From Gyrodactylus bullatarudis (lineage: Eukaryota; Platyhelminthes; Monogenea; Gyrodactylidea; Gyrodactylidae): a DNA stretch of 64,000 bases. The stretch is from positions 205,486 through 269,485 of the forward strand of contig SSNU01000248.1 of assembly GCA_012064415.1 (NCBI GenBank), in the 5' to 3' direction. This document shows positions 1 through 12,400 of this stretch, in pieces (position 1 is the first letter of the stretch; the number at the start of each line of letters is the position of its first letter). Below the pieces are notes generated by a model. It was not told the origin of the DNA and searched no databases. It saw only the letters and a program-made list of their open reading frames with translations. A program made the translations under genes and the position numbers.

Positions 1-439
1 TTTTTCCTTAAAAGGGTAAAATTAGACATCATGATCTAAACTTCATATTAACCACCTTTATTTCGAGAATGACCATGAGGGTCGTAAAGAAAAATAATCA
101 TCATAACAAATGTTAACATTCAAAAGTACTGAAGATAACCAAAATGCAAAGATCAAAGTTTTGATGGCTAATAATCATGTGAGTTTGACTGTAAAAGAAT
201 ACAGTACACCAATAGATAGATTAGAACAAAATCAGGTTGTAAAAAAAGTCGGTTAACCCAATCATCAAAAAAAATTGATTATAATAAAATATATTGATTA
301 TCAATCAATAAATGAATATCTAGTATCCAGATTGTCCAGAAATGATTATTTACCACTTTTTGATAAAATTTGCTCTTTTGAAAAGACTCTTCCTGCTAAC
401 ATTAAGAGGATAAGTCAGTGAGAAATATTTAGAACGAAC

Positions 440-786
440 TACAGTCAATTTCACACATGATGTCTCGTGATAAATTTATTTATACCTCTCTGCCCAAAAA
501 TATTCAACCAGTGAGCGTTGAGTATTTATTGACCAATCAGGAATAAGCATCCTAGAATCAAAATTCTTTATATCTCTGTGTTTTTTAGTTAGATATGATT
601 TCAATCAAGATTTTTTGGTTATCGATTTTAATCTCGATTTCTGACTTATTTCGACAAAGTATATGGGTTATCGGGATATAAATACTCAACGCTCATTGGT
701 TGAATATTTGGGGCAGAGAGGTATAAATAAACATGTTCATGAAAAAATAAATTTATCACGAGACATCATGTGTGAAATTGACTGTA
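440..786. repeat. Inverted repeat, arms about 90-110 bp
   Basis: The sequence beginning at 440 (ACAGTCAATTTCACACATGA) recurs as its reverse complement ending near 786. Both arms share the stretch containing GCAGAGAGGTATAAAT. The right arm carries a short extra segment near 738-755. The loop (about 530-675) is AT-rich and unrelated. This looks like a small foldback or MITE-type element; no transposase is present. Confidence 0.7.
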
Positions 787-1734
787 GTATTTTTCTTTGC
801 TTAATTAAGGGACCTACATTCCGAAATAAGAAATGATAAAAAGGGTATGTAAAGAGGACTAGTTTAAAGTTTGGTTAATACTGCCTTAGAGACGATTTTT
901 AGGATTGAAAATAACCGGATTGACATTTTTAGTACTTGGTTAGTAACTGAGTTTATTGATTTTTAGATTTGAAAAATTTTATTGACTTAAAGTAGTGAAA
1001 TTGATCCAGAAATCAAAATTCAACTTCAAAACGGCAATGAGATTTTATTTTCTGACAAATTCGATCATGAAACATATGAATAAAAATTTGGCGCCAAATT
1101 GAAATTTTTTAAAGATGCATATGGTAAATTTAAGCAACATGGTATGGATTCGTCGTTATATTCGAGTTTTACTTCATACCAATCAGTTTTATGATGAGCT
1201 AATTTAGACTCTAACTAGCGAAGTGAGAAGGCCTCACAGAGTAGGTTGAAATCGGTTTCAGAATAGTAATAATCCTATAAAACCAGAGTTGAGAGAGAAC
1301 TCAATATAGTAATTTATCAAGTTTCGAATATTATTAATATCCGAACGAATGAATTTCAGTATCCTGGTGAAGACCTGATTTGTTGAACAATGAATATTAG
1401 GCTTTTTTCTATAGCTACTGAATTGGAAAATAATAATGAAGAACTTATAAACAATAAGAACAGCTCTAAGTAAGTTCTAAATCAGAGATCCACGTGAAAA
1501 AATTATCAAAGTTAAAACGTATTCAATTTTCAATGGAAAATAACTGTTTGGAAAAAAGAAAAGCTAAATACGATGAAAATATTCTTATTACAACTTGAAT
1601 ATAAAGCGTAGAATAGAAAGAAAAATTAAATTTTACCAATCGATAACAAAAATTAAGAAAGATGATTCAATAATTTTTCGATTTATCATTATTCATTAAA
1701 GTAAAGCTAATTGATGTGAAGAAAAAGATTAAAC

Positions 1735-1890
1735 TATTTTTTCAGCTTGCATTTATTCTTAATTCCAAAACTTTAACTATTTCTTTCAAAATTGTAAATT
1801 ATTATTTTCATTCAATTATTTAACTCTTATCCTTTTTAAAGAGATACCACTGATGATCCGTTAAGAAATGTACATTCGGTGTTATATATA
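1735..1890 (+). mobile_element. Penelope-like element 3' tail, remnant
   Basis: This segment matches the 3' untranslated tail that follows the GIY-YIG ORF in the Penelope-like copies at 28072-29359 (plus) and 60340-61738 (minus). Shared blocks include TTTCAGCTTGCATTTATTCT, ACTATTTCTTTCAAAATTGT and AAGAAATGTACATT. No coding part survives directly upstream. Confidence 0.65.
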
Positions 1891-1944
1891 TCTTTACTTC
1901 TATTTTAATTTCAAAATAATTATTAACATATAAAGTTGGTTAGC

Positions 1945-2400
1945 ATCAATCACACACTCCTTTTGTACCCTCCTCTTTGTCATGATGATGTAACCCCTTG
2001 GTTATTTATCCAACAAAATTGGAAAAGTTATCCTTTTCAAAGTTAAATAACTCTGATTCTGAATGAGATATTCGAAAAATTCAAAGAGCAATTATGCTTA
2101 AAATTTTCTCCTCGCAATATTTGGGAAAACGTTTATTTTTCAAAACTTGAACAAGTTTTGAACTAAAGTTACAATTTCAAATCACCAAATCAAAATTGAT
2201 TTTCTGAAATTCTATTCTTCTTATTAGTCGAGTTCTAATTTTAATACTAATAATTGCTCTTTGAATTTTTCGAATATCTCATTCAGAATCAGAGTTATTT
2301 AACTTTGAAAAGGATAACTTTTCCAATTTTGTTGGATAAATAACCAAGGGGTTACATCATCATGACAAAGAGGAGGGTACAAAAGGAGTGTGTGATTGAT
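1945..2400. repeat. Foldback element, 152-bp arms, 152-bp loop
   Basis: The left arm (1945-2096) and right arm (2249-2400) are near-perfect reverse complements; the outer ends read ATCAATCACACACTCC and its complement. The loop (2097-2248) is unrelated AT-rich sequence. No ORF is present. A non-autonomous foldback or MITE-type element is the simplest reading. Confidence 0.8.
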
Positions 2401-2469
2401 ACATTGATATACATCTTTTGAACTTGAAAAATTTTTATGCAGCCTTTCTTTACCATTACCAATATTTTT

Positions 2470-2602
2470 TTCTCATCAACTGGTAAAAGTGGGCAACATG
2501 AGTAGGATTCCAAAAAATCTTTAACAAATTCGAATTCTTGATGAAAACATGGAGATTTCTGTAAAAATCATAGATTCACAACTTCATATCAATTAGCTTT
2601 AC
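2470..2602. repeat. MITE family A, one terminal half
   Basis: It ends with the family terminus (CTTCATATCAATTAGCTTTA) and carries the inner GGTAAAAGTGGGC and ATCATAGATT blocks seen in the copies at 15038-15560, 22105-22499 and 45995-46400. The opposite terminus is not evident. Confidence 0.6.
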
Positions 2603-3403
2603 TATTTCATCGAAAATGTAGGCTGAAACTAGAATGGTCAAATAAAATTCAAAGTCTTGTGGTATTCAATCCAGTCTTTGGAGCCGAGGAAAAATTTCAG
2701 CTCGAAGGCTGAAAAAAGGGAAAAGATTTATTTTTGCATATAGTGGAACTATCAACTGCTAATTTGAGGAATAGTTTTATCGATGGGAAATTTAACAATA
2801 AAAAGCTTTAATCGATTGTTGCACGCAAATAAACTGAATAAAAGTTCAATAATAAGCAGAAATATCCAATGATTTGGATTATAGTTCCTTATGTCTCTAT
2901 TCTTATTATTATTTAATAGTTATATTAGATAAGTTTATATTTTGGACAGAAGGTTTTATTTATTTTAAATCAAAGGTCTAAAGTTTCAAAAAAAGTAAGC
3001 ATCTGTGAAATGTTCGAGAAGAAGGAATAAAAATAATAAAACTTGGGTAATATTAGAATTCATCCAAACGCTTCTACGGTGGTTGATCCTGGTAAAGTTG
3101 TTTTAATTCAGATGAAAAATCTATTTTTCCTAATGATTACTATCGATACTTTATTATCATAGGCCTCTTCTTTAAATATCTTGTAAACCTACTTGGTATG
3201 AAGATGGGTATTAATGATTTTTAATTTTTGGAGGGGGTTTTTGGAGCCTAAATCATCAGAACCTTATTCGAAATATCAAGAAAAAAAATTGTAAAAATCA
3301 TAACTAAATTTTGTTGTACCATTGAAGAACGCGTGTGATAACCTATCACTATAGTATTATAATATTGATAATATAATATAATCTTGATTTTATACAAACA
3401 TAC

Positions 3404-6400
3404 TTGAATTGAATCATCAGCCTTGAGAGTGCATGTTTTCTTAAAGAGGAGATTCTTGGCGACAAATTGTCTTTCATCGTTGAGAAACCGAGAGGCATCA
3501 TTGATACTGTCGTAGAACTGATTCTCACCTAGCATTCCAATGACATGGGGAATTCGAAGTCTCAACATTTCCATATAAGTTTCGTCAATATCACAGTCGA
3601 GGTAAGAGGAGAAACAGGTCTCAACGCTAATGGGCAAATTGTTACTATCCATTGATGAAGGGTCCATTTGGTAATAGGATAAATCTCGGACTTGTTTAGG
3701 TTTGGTTTGATTAAGTGTAGATTGTTGAGACTGAAATGACTCGAATGATCCGAAGCCCTTTTGGACATTGTTGTTGTTAGACAAAATCGATTTGTCATAG
3801 TAGTTGGTATTGGTAGCACCATTGGATAGGGCAGAGGATGAGGTGTTAGAACATCTTCCGGTCCTATTATCGGGTGAAGCATTTTTTCTGGTAAAAAAAG
3901 AGAAATATATTATGAATTGAAGGGATTTACTTTCGAGAAGATGTAGTTAATTTTATGAAATGGAAACTGAAAATGATATTGCCAAAGCAAAAGCTTGAAG
4001 ACCAATAGAACAAGGAGGTTTTTCATAATACATTATATAGTGGACGACATAAAAAAATTTACCCCTCAAATTTACTAATCATGAAACAAATTGTAAATAA
4101 TTAAATTTACTATAAGTTGATATACAGATTTGTATTTTTATACCGTACATAAGTTACTATTTTTCATTCAAAGTAAATTCCACAAGATATCCTAAATTTC
4201 AAAGACGCGAATAATTATCTTGCACCGGAGATTCTAATGAGAGTTTAGAAGGAAAATGGTTGCTTCTCTCAGAAATAGAGTTCACTCCTTCATTTCCCAT
4301 TGTTCTTCTATAGAAGGAACCCTAGACTTTCTAAAGCGATAATAACTTGATTTACTTTGAAAACCACTCATTGACTTTGGAAAAAGTCTAGAAAACAAAT
4401 ACACTCTACTGAAATTGCAGATTATTTGAATCCAGACCCAATTACCAAAGATCAAATATTGATGAAAAAATAATGAGAAAAATCTGTTGAAGACATCCAT
4501 TCTCTATTGTCAATAACATCCAACTTTTTCAATTGCGTAGATATTAAACATTAGACAAGTGATAAATTATTCCAGGACAATCTTTCATCAAAGGGGATTT
4601 CTCTCAAGTCACGAGATCTTGCAAGGAAATAGGCACGAGAATAGATTAAGATTAATAAAGGAAAATATATCCTACATGTAAAATATTCTTCAATTCAGCA
4701 AAGAAAAAAAAGATGAAAAGGAACTGGAAAAATGGAGAGAAAATGGACAAAAAGAGGTCAGACTTTTAGCAAGAGTCAACAAGCAGAGGAAATGCATGTA
4801 TTCAATAACTTTCATACGATGCCTAGCCAATTTTTTATGTAGCAATACATGAATGTGTTGACAGATGAAAATTCCTGCATATGTCTTTTGTAGAAGATTT
4901 TGTTGTATAAATTAAAAACAAAAAAAGATCATTAATCAAAAAAAGAAGAATAATGTCTCTATTTAAAGTGATACTTTGTAAATGATGGCTCACTAATCAA
5001 TACTTTAAAAGCTATAATTGTCCTTGATAAATACAAATAATTTAATTACCTATAACGGATCAAAGTAGTACTGCTCTTTGGATACATGATTAGATATTCC
5101 CCTCAGATCGATTAGAATAAACAGATTATGGGAGAATTTAGACTGAAACTGAATTCTTTGCTTAAAACTTGATATGAATAGTAATGACCTGGACTACAAA
5201 GATCACCTATCAACGATATGATAAGATAAATCTTTGAGTATTATAACATCAAACTTCGCTTCAAATTATCTTTTTACGCTCCCGGAACGGAATTATAAAA
5301 AAATTTCAGAATTTCAACTTGAATTCACATTATTTCAAATAAGAATGACTTAAATCCTATTAAAATTAATTTTCATGAATATGAAAATTTCAACTATGCA
5401 ACCTATAGATATCTTTCAGAATCAGTTGGAGTCAGCCCAAAAATTAGAGTGGACAAGAGGAGCAGATTTGCCCAGCAATGATTATAACTTATTATTAATA
5501 AGTGAAAAGAAACGGACTTTAACAAAGATCACCGTGTTAGAATATGGATTTCAAAGAAAATATTTCGAGTATTTGATGAAGAATTTCAGTTTGAGTTAAT
5601 TAATACTAAAATGCCGATATGTATTTACTAACGATCGAGAGAAAGACAAACTTCATGGAATATACCAGATATTCTTGATTCCGATAGGATAATTAAGGAT
5701 CAAAATCATTTTGGGAAATAGTAGATATCAATGTGGTTAGAAAAATTGTTACAAATTATTGAATAGTGCAAATTATTATTAGCTATTAATGGAAATATCG
5801 ATTGGACGGATAATAAATGAACTGTGATCATTATCTAGTATTCATTTGGAGAAGGACAAGCTGCTTGAATTTCGAATTTTTCTATAAAATAATCTGGGTA
5901 CAGCAAAGATGTACGGGTGAAAGATTAATTCTTTATAAACTTATACAAGCCAAATCTATCTGTTCAGAAGAAATATATGAGTGAGTTTTATCACTTTTCT
6001 CTCCAATCTTGCTGTTTACTACATTTTATTTCGAATTCTTCAACCTTTACTATTTCTAAATTGATCCTTTAAGAAATTTAGATTACTCATTATTTCAATT
6101 TTTTTCTTTCTTTTATAGATCAAATTAGACTATAATTGATTGCAATCATACGAAAATTTTAAAGAAAAGAAGAAATATTATTCATTAATAGATTCTGAGA
6201 CGTTTAGATTCAGATCAAAAATATTTTGAAAATATCGTGAATTAAAAAAAACGTTTTGAATTAGTTTAGCACTTGTTTGACGAATGGGTGAGCTGAATTC
6301 TTTCCTCATTCCAGAAGATTATTTGATCTTTTATCTAATTAGTAGTAAATGATGTATTTTTCAAGGCTCAGTTAAATAATAATTATAATGAGTTGCTTAT

Positions 6401-9400
6401 ATGATGTGTGATAGGAATAAGCCAGTGGAGTTTATGGGAACAGTATACCACCTCAGAGAAGTATCAGACAATCTTATAATTTCTTCGCAATAATTCTAAT
6501 TGTAAGGAATCAGATATGCTAGAGTTAATTATATTGCTTATCAACAATTCTCTGCTATGTTCTCATAAGCAGACTCTCGGATTTAACTACAATCATATCG
6601 TCCTATATTCAGTTTAAGATAAAAGAAGCTGTAATTTTTAGGGTATGCAGCGCTGTGATAAATGGCTCTAGTCAAAAACTAATCAAAATACTATGAATAA
6701 TTAATTTCTTTTTATACAATCAGCAAGTCAAAGTTGTATGTGATTTTATCGGAAGAACTTCTTATCAAGAGGTTGTATATCATACTTTGTTCGCCATCAA
6801 TCGGAATTTGAAAAGCAGATGTATAAATTATATATATATATATATTATGCGAATCGATAAAGTTTGAAAATTGAATTTTACTCAATTTAAGAAATGCTAT
6901 TCTCATTAGAGTAAAAGATAAAACATGGATTTGAAAGGATATTGATAGTTTATGATAAAGATAATGTTTACGTTATTTTTGAATTCATTGTACATTGTCC
7001 ACTATATTTCATTCAAATGAATAATGACACAACTAGTAGTATTCAACATGATCAAGTAAAAATGAAGGAACACCTTTCTCTTTCTACACGAGAGAAATAA
7101 AACATTGAATTTCTATAGAAAAATTAATTTCCCTCATTTAAGAGAATATATACATTTGTATATTCCAATTTAATTTCACTCTACAAACAAGTACATGAAC
7201 AGACAAACATGAGAATGTAGAATAGAGATAATTAACACCATTAGATTCTTTCCCTCTATTGATAACTAGACTATAGTACTGGAGTTGGTGTAGTGTCTCC
7301 TTTTAATGAATTTCACATTTGGGAAAATAAAATATTGAACTGCCTATAGGTAGTAGGAGGAGAATTCTTAAATTTACAACAAATCCATATCTTATACAAC
7401 ATATATTATATTATATATATGTTTTCCTACATTTCTCAATGAATAAAGAACAGAATAAAGTAGCTGCTTGATTGGTTGTAAAGTGAGTTAGCCTAGCAGT
7501 TGTAGTTACATAATATTGTCTTCTTATGGTGGATTTTATTTTATTTATTAGGGGAGAATAAAAGAGAAAATTCAAGCCAATCGATTTTGATGAATTCCCT
7601 TGGCCATGCAAGTAGAAAAAGAATTATTGTATGATAAAGATCCAGTTTTGTCATGTGTGAGAAAAGATAAAAAAATCCTTTGAACGAATGCATTGTCCTT
7701 TTATCAAATGAAATCTACCTTAGATTTCTCAAGGTTTTAATTAGTTTTCATCCTCTCATTAGACCAGTCAATGGATGGTACTCTTTGAATAAATATGGGA
7801 TGGTTAGCGAGGATCATGATATTTTGATGTTTGGTGAGGTTTTCTGTTAGTAAAGTAAACAAGCCATGTTTGAGAATGATGAGAAACCTACTCTTTCATT
7901 GATACAAGGTCTAAGTGACTATCGCATGTTTTCCTCAAAATAGCCAGACTTTGAGCAGCTTTTTTAGATTTCTGAGAAAAACTCGAGGGCTGCAAATTCG
8001 GTTTTCTATTGCCAATTTTCAGGATGAATTTATTATCCTGCATAATTGACTCTTTAACACACCAATAATCCCTGGGTAATAGAAAAGAGCTATTTTTATC
8101 CGCATCAAAATGTGTCAGAGGAGAAAGGCAATAAAGAATGTAATACTATTAATCCAAGATATCATTAACAAGATGGAATATATTGCTTTAGGGAATTATT
8201 ATTCCACATTTATCTTGAAAGAGTGATCTAGCCAAAAAAATTATATTATTAAATTTAGTTGAGGATAATTGCACAGATTTTTCAAGCCTAGAACGTAAAT
8301 TCGAGTAATTTTTAACCCAAGATAATTTTATGGCTTAAATTATAATTCAGAAATATTTTTTTCGAGAAAAAAAAATCCACGTATACTATATAGTATAAGT
8401 ACACCTATAGAAATGCAGTATGGACTATAGCATTAATTTTGCAAGCTTCTTAGACAAACTCAAGCTATCAATTGATTTAATCCAGAACTAATTATCCAAG
8501 AGAAGTAAATTTCCTCTTTTATGGAGACTCTCGAGAAATCACTGTCGGTAATTAATTTGTAAAATCAGAGAAGTGGAAAACGTAGAAAGTTACGATATTT
8601 CCATATACTCAGACATTCTCTCTAGGATTTTGAGAATTCTCGTTTTTTTGTAAACCAATTCAAAAAGTAATGATTTTAAAAAAATTTGGAGACATTTTAA
8701 ATTTCGAGCTGGCGCGATTTTTTCATTAAGAATTTTTTAATTGAAAATTTTTGTTGGTTTCAAGGTCTGAGAGGAATCAAATGTTATTTTTCTGGATCAT
8801 CAATAGAAAAGAAGAATAATTTTTGTTTGGTTCTAAACTTATAAGGAAGGTTACCTACCTCGGTAAGATTTAAATACAGTTACAATGAAAAATATTTCAT
8901 GGCTTCCATTGGTCCATTTTCTGATTGTATTTCAGCCCTCACTAGAGGAGGGGGGGATAAAAATAATTATTCACTAAACTATCATTTTGAACTGATCTTT
9001 CGCAGGTAAATGGAGTGTATTTTAAAATCTCTACGACCATTTTTGGTCTTCTTGTCTATTCTTAGTGGGAGGGTAGATCCCAATTATACAAAGAAACTGT
9101 TATGAGATCATAGAAAATTTCATCACATCGCCCTCCAACTCATGAAAAACAAAGTAAATTTTGCGCCAACTCGAAAATTTAAAAGAATTCATAAATAAAC
9201 TTCAATAAAAGAAAAAAGATGATGCCAGTAATTTCACAAATACAGCCATTGTTTCGGGAATACTCATTAATGTGATAAAAATTTCCCAATGATTTGATCA
9301 GTGGTTGGTCAATGGTTCTGTTTGGGACTAGCTTTTTAATTATACAATATTTTTTCTTTGTAGGCCTCTTATTAGGTTGTGCACTAAGTAATGGGACTAA

Positions 9401-12400
9401 ATACAAAACAGGATTTTATTGAAAAAAACTTAAGAAACATCAATTGAATATCAGTGAAATTGTTTAGAAAGGAATTAAATCCATGTTCTACCGCATCTTT
9501 TGATTTTTAATTATTGACCTTAAGAAAAGGTTCAAGAGATTATGAGACGGCTCAAGATGAGGACTTTAAGAGAAATGACCTATGAAATCAAAAGTGCTCC
9601 TCCTGAAGATAAGTTTTATCCTCTTTCCCGAAATGGGGTTTCGAGTTGTCCTGAAGAGATTTGGGTCCACAAAATCTCGGATAAAAATATCCGAGACTAA
9701 ATGGCACCTGTATACTCTAGAACTCTCAATCGGATCTTCAAAAAATGATTTATGCATATCTGGCAATCTGCCGATGATTTTATAAGGTCAAACAAATAGA
9801 GTGATTAATTATCTTTCTAATGGTACCAAATTTGTTAGAGTTCATATTAGTTTTCGAAGATAAAATTTTTGTTCTAGTTGGAGTTCCATTACTTATCGCA
9901 AAGCCTAATATCTGGATTTCAGAAATTCTTCATCATATTCGAGTTTATGATTTTTATACAACTCAAAAATTTCCAGCTTTAGGATGTATTGGTTTTTACA
10001 GTAAATTAGAATGATGGGTAATTCAGTGTTGTCAACGGATACACAAGCTCAAAAGTGAAATTTATTCAAGGAGAGAGATTGTCTAGTTAATATAAAGATG
10101 CGAATTTATGATTGCTACAGAATTCCTAATTTAGTCATCAAGATATCGAGTTTGATCAAGATTTTTCTTCATATCGTGAAAGAGGGCCTCATGGTCTAGA
10201 TTCCTAAAAATCTTGATCAAATTCGATTTCTTGACGAAAGAGAATTTTATAGATTTTATCTTCATATTAACTAGATGCAGATTTGAGTAGATTAAAGAGA
10301 AGTTTTTTTATTTAATAATACTCACCCCTTGTTATGATCGTCGAGGTTGGAGTTGTTCAGATTAATACCTGATGTGATACCGGAATGTTGATGTAATTGT
10401 TTACCAGTTGACGATGATGAAGAAGAGGAAATCATCTCTGTGGAGGAGGATTGTGTTCTGTCGATTTTAATCTTTTTAGAATTGTTGGCATCATCATCGT
10501 CTTTTTTCATCAGGGCCAGTGTTGCTTTAGCAGCCAGGGCAACAGCGACTAGAGAAAAGTCTTTTTGCTTCTTTTCGCCCTCATCTTCAATGTCAACAAA
10601 GATGTTTTCATTGAGCTCTTTATTCTTGATAAGATTGGCCCATTGTTTAGCTTGTGAATTATTGAATTGATTATTGTCGACTGGACCATCCTCAGAGCTA
10701 AAAGCATCTTTTGATTTATTATCTGAATCGGAAATCTGGGATATTTCCTTTGCGCAGAAATATTTTATTGCATTCGGTTGTCTGCCTATTCGACTGCCTG
10801 TGTGTGAACAAAATAGATTAGGAATTTATTACTGAATTATTCATCAGATTCAAATCCAAAGATATACACACAGATGCGCGCGCGCGTAAAATAACTATAG
10901 TCGGGGGAAGTTTAGAGTATTCGATTTGGTCAATAAACTTGATAGAATATCTTGACAAAAGAAATTCAAATATCTACTGTGTATATCGTCTCAGAAAAAT
11001 TTCACAAAAAATCGATTTAGACAAGTGAGTTTCTCAGCCAAGAATACAATAGAACAATGTTGAGTATTAACACAGGTTAGGAATGTAATATTTTGAAATA
11101 AAATGGAATATAATGACTATTGCATGGAGAAGCATGTAAGGATTTAAGCTGAAACCCAATAGATTATCACGTGCACAATTCTTAATCAAACAATAATTGA
11201 AGAAAGTATGATTGAAAAGAACACCTTTAAATATTTTACATGGATTAGTTAAATTCGATAAAACGAATAATTTAGATTAATATCTACATTTATTATTTCT
11301 CAAGATTTTCACTTGTAAAAATGGAAAATTAACAACTTATACATCGTATATTATTCATGATAGAGAGCTACATCAATTAGAATGCCAAAGAGGTGTATTT
11401 AAAATTAACATCAGTGCATTCGAGATGAGAGGTGAAAATTATTCAGGTCATTGTGCCGATAGGAAGAAAATGTTGTATGACAATGCCCAGATAAGCGATA
11501 TGATTTTTCTTCAAGAATTATTATTATTATTATTATTACAATAAAAATGAGAAGGAAATTCCCAGCTTGTTTACTTTCTGGGGTAAAAAGCGGAAGAAAG
11601 CAAAAGTTAACAAAAGGAATTAAATTTTTTTGTGTTAGCTTACCATTTTTAGTCATTCCAACACGAAAGCATCGTTCTAGTCGACAACTTTTACATATAT
11701 TCCTATTGGCTGGAGTGATGGGACAATTTCCATTACCTGTACATTCTAGTTTAATATTAGATAGGATTGTGCGTCTGAAGAATCCCTAGAAAAAAAGAAA
11801 TTTATACATTTTAATTAGAGATTGTTTCATTAGTCAAAGATGACACCGAAAAGGTCTCATTTTAAACTATTCCTCTCTTAAATCAATCATTGAAGAATCA
11901 AATTTCTTATCATTCGAATCATCATGTAGACAAAATCAATACAGCTTAGTGAAGCAATATGTTTTTGGATCAAAATGTTAACAATAAACTTTGGTATAAA
12001 AAGTATCCATGTAATACATGTAGACTTGGTGTTCATCTTCTTATTTTTCTTGGCCTATTTGTATTATATTGAAGGAGATGGATATTAAGTAATCTCGTTT
12101 TTGTATATTCCCTTAAGAAATGTGTTTAAATTATGAATTTTTTCTCACATGTGAGGTAAGTTTGTTTATTTGTTGAAAAATCTTCGTAAAGATTAAAATC
12201 ACAGTCCTTCAAAGAACATTGAAAAAAGATTTGATAAAAGAGATTAGAGAAAGACAAATATCTTTTGTTCATGAAAATCTTTAATTGTCCCTCAATATTG
12301 ATTTAAAATGAAATTTCGATCTAAATACAAAGGTTCAAGAGAGTCCAATAACTCAAAATTTAATATTTTTTTCGTAGTATAAATTATACTGTATAATTCA

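Larger units (their letters stand above)
1..3403. other. Repeat-rich left edge, downstream intron of the nuclear receptor
   Basis: No exon is supported here on either strand. The stretch lies downstream (in transcript sense) of the last receptor exon in the window, so it is probably intron. It holds two long inverted repeats (440-786 and 1945-2400), a Penelope-like 3' tail (1735-1890) and half of a dispersed MITE (2470-2602). A plus-strand stretch at about 113-420 can be read with few stops as low-complexity protein-like sequence, but it is broken and unrecognised; it may be a decayed element ORF. Confidence 0.6.
3888..10325 (-). other. Receptor intron 5, no supported exon
   Basis: A 6.4-kb GT-AG intron between hinge exons (donor GTGAGT at 10325, acceptor CAG at 3888). 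It holds a Penelope tail remnant (5920-6100), a short TA run (6828-6845) and a truncated MITE-family copy (10083-10275). The ORFs at 4282-4500, 5375-5599, 7411-7611 and 9566-9785 show no recognisable domain and I do not call them genes. Confidence 0.6.

Noticed and set aside
113..420. Possible degraded protein-coding stretch on the plus strand
   Set aside because: Two partly open frames exist but with a stop between them and no recognisable family; kept only as a remark in the region entry.
4282..4500. 72-codon minus-strand ORF in a receptor intron
   Set aside because: No domain, no splice context fitting the receptor frame, and length expected by chance.
9566..10014. Several overlapping ORFs of about 65 codons on both strands
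   Set aside because: They overlap each other, lack motifs and sit within an intron; probably decayed element sequence.
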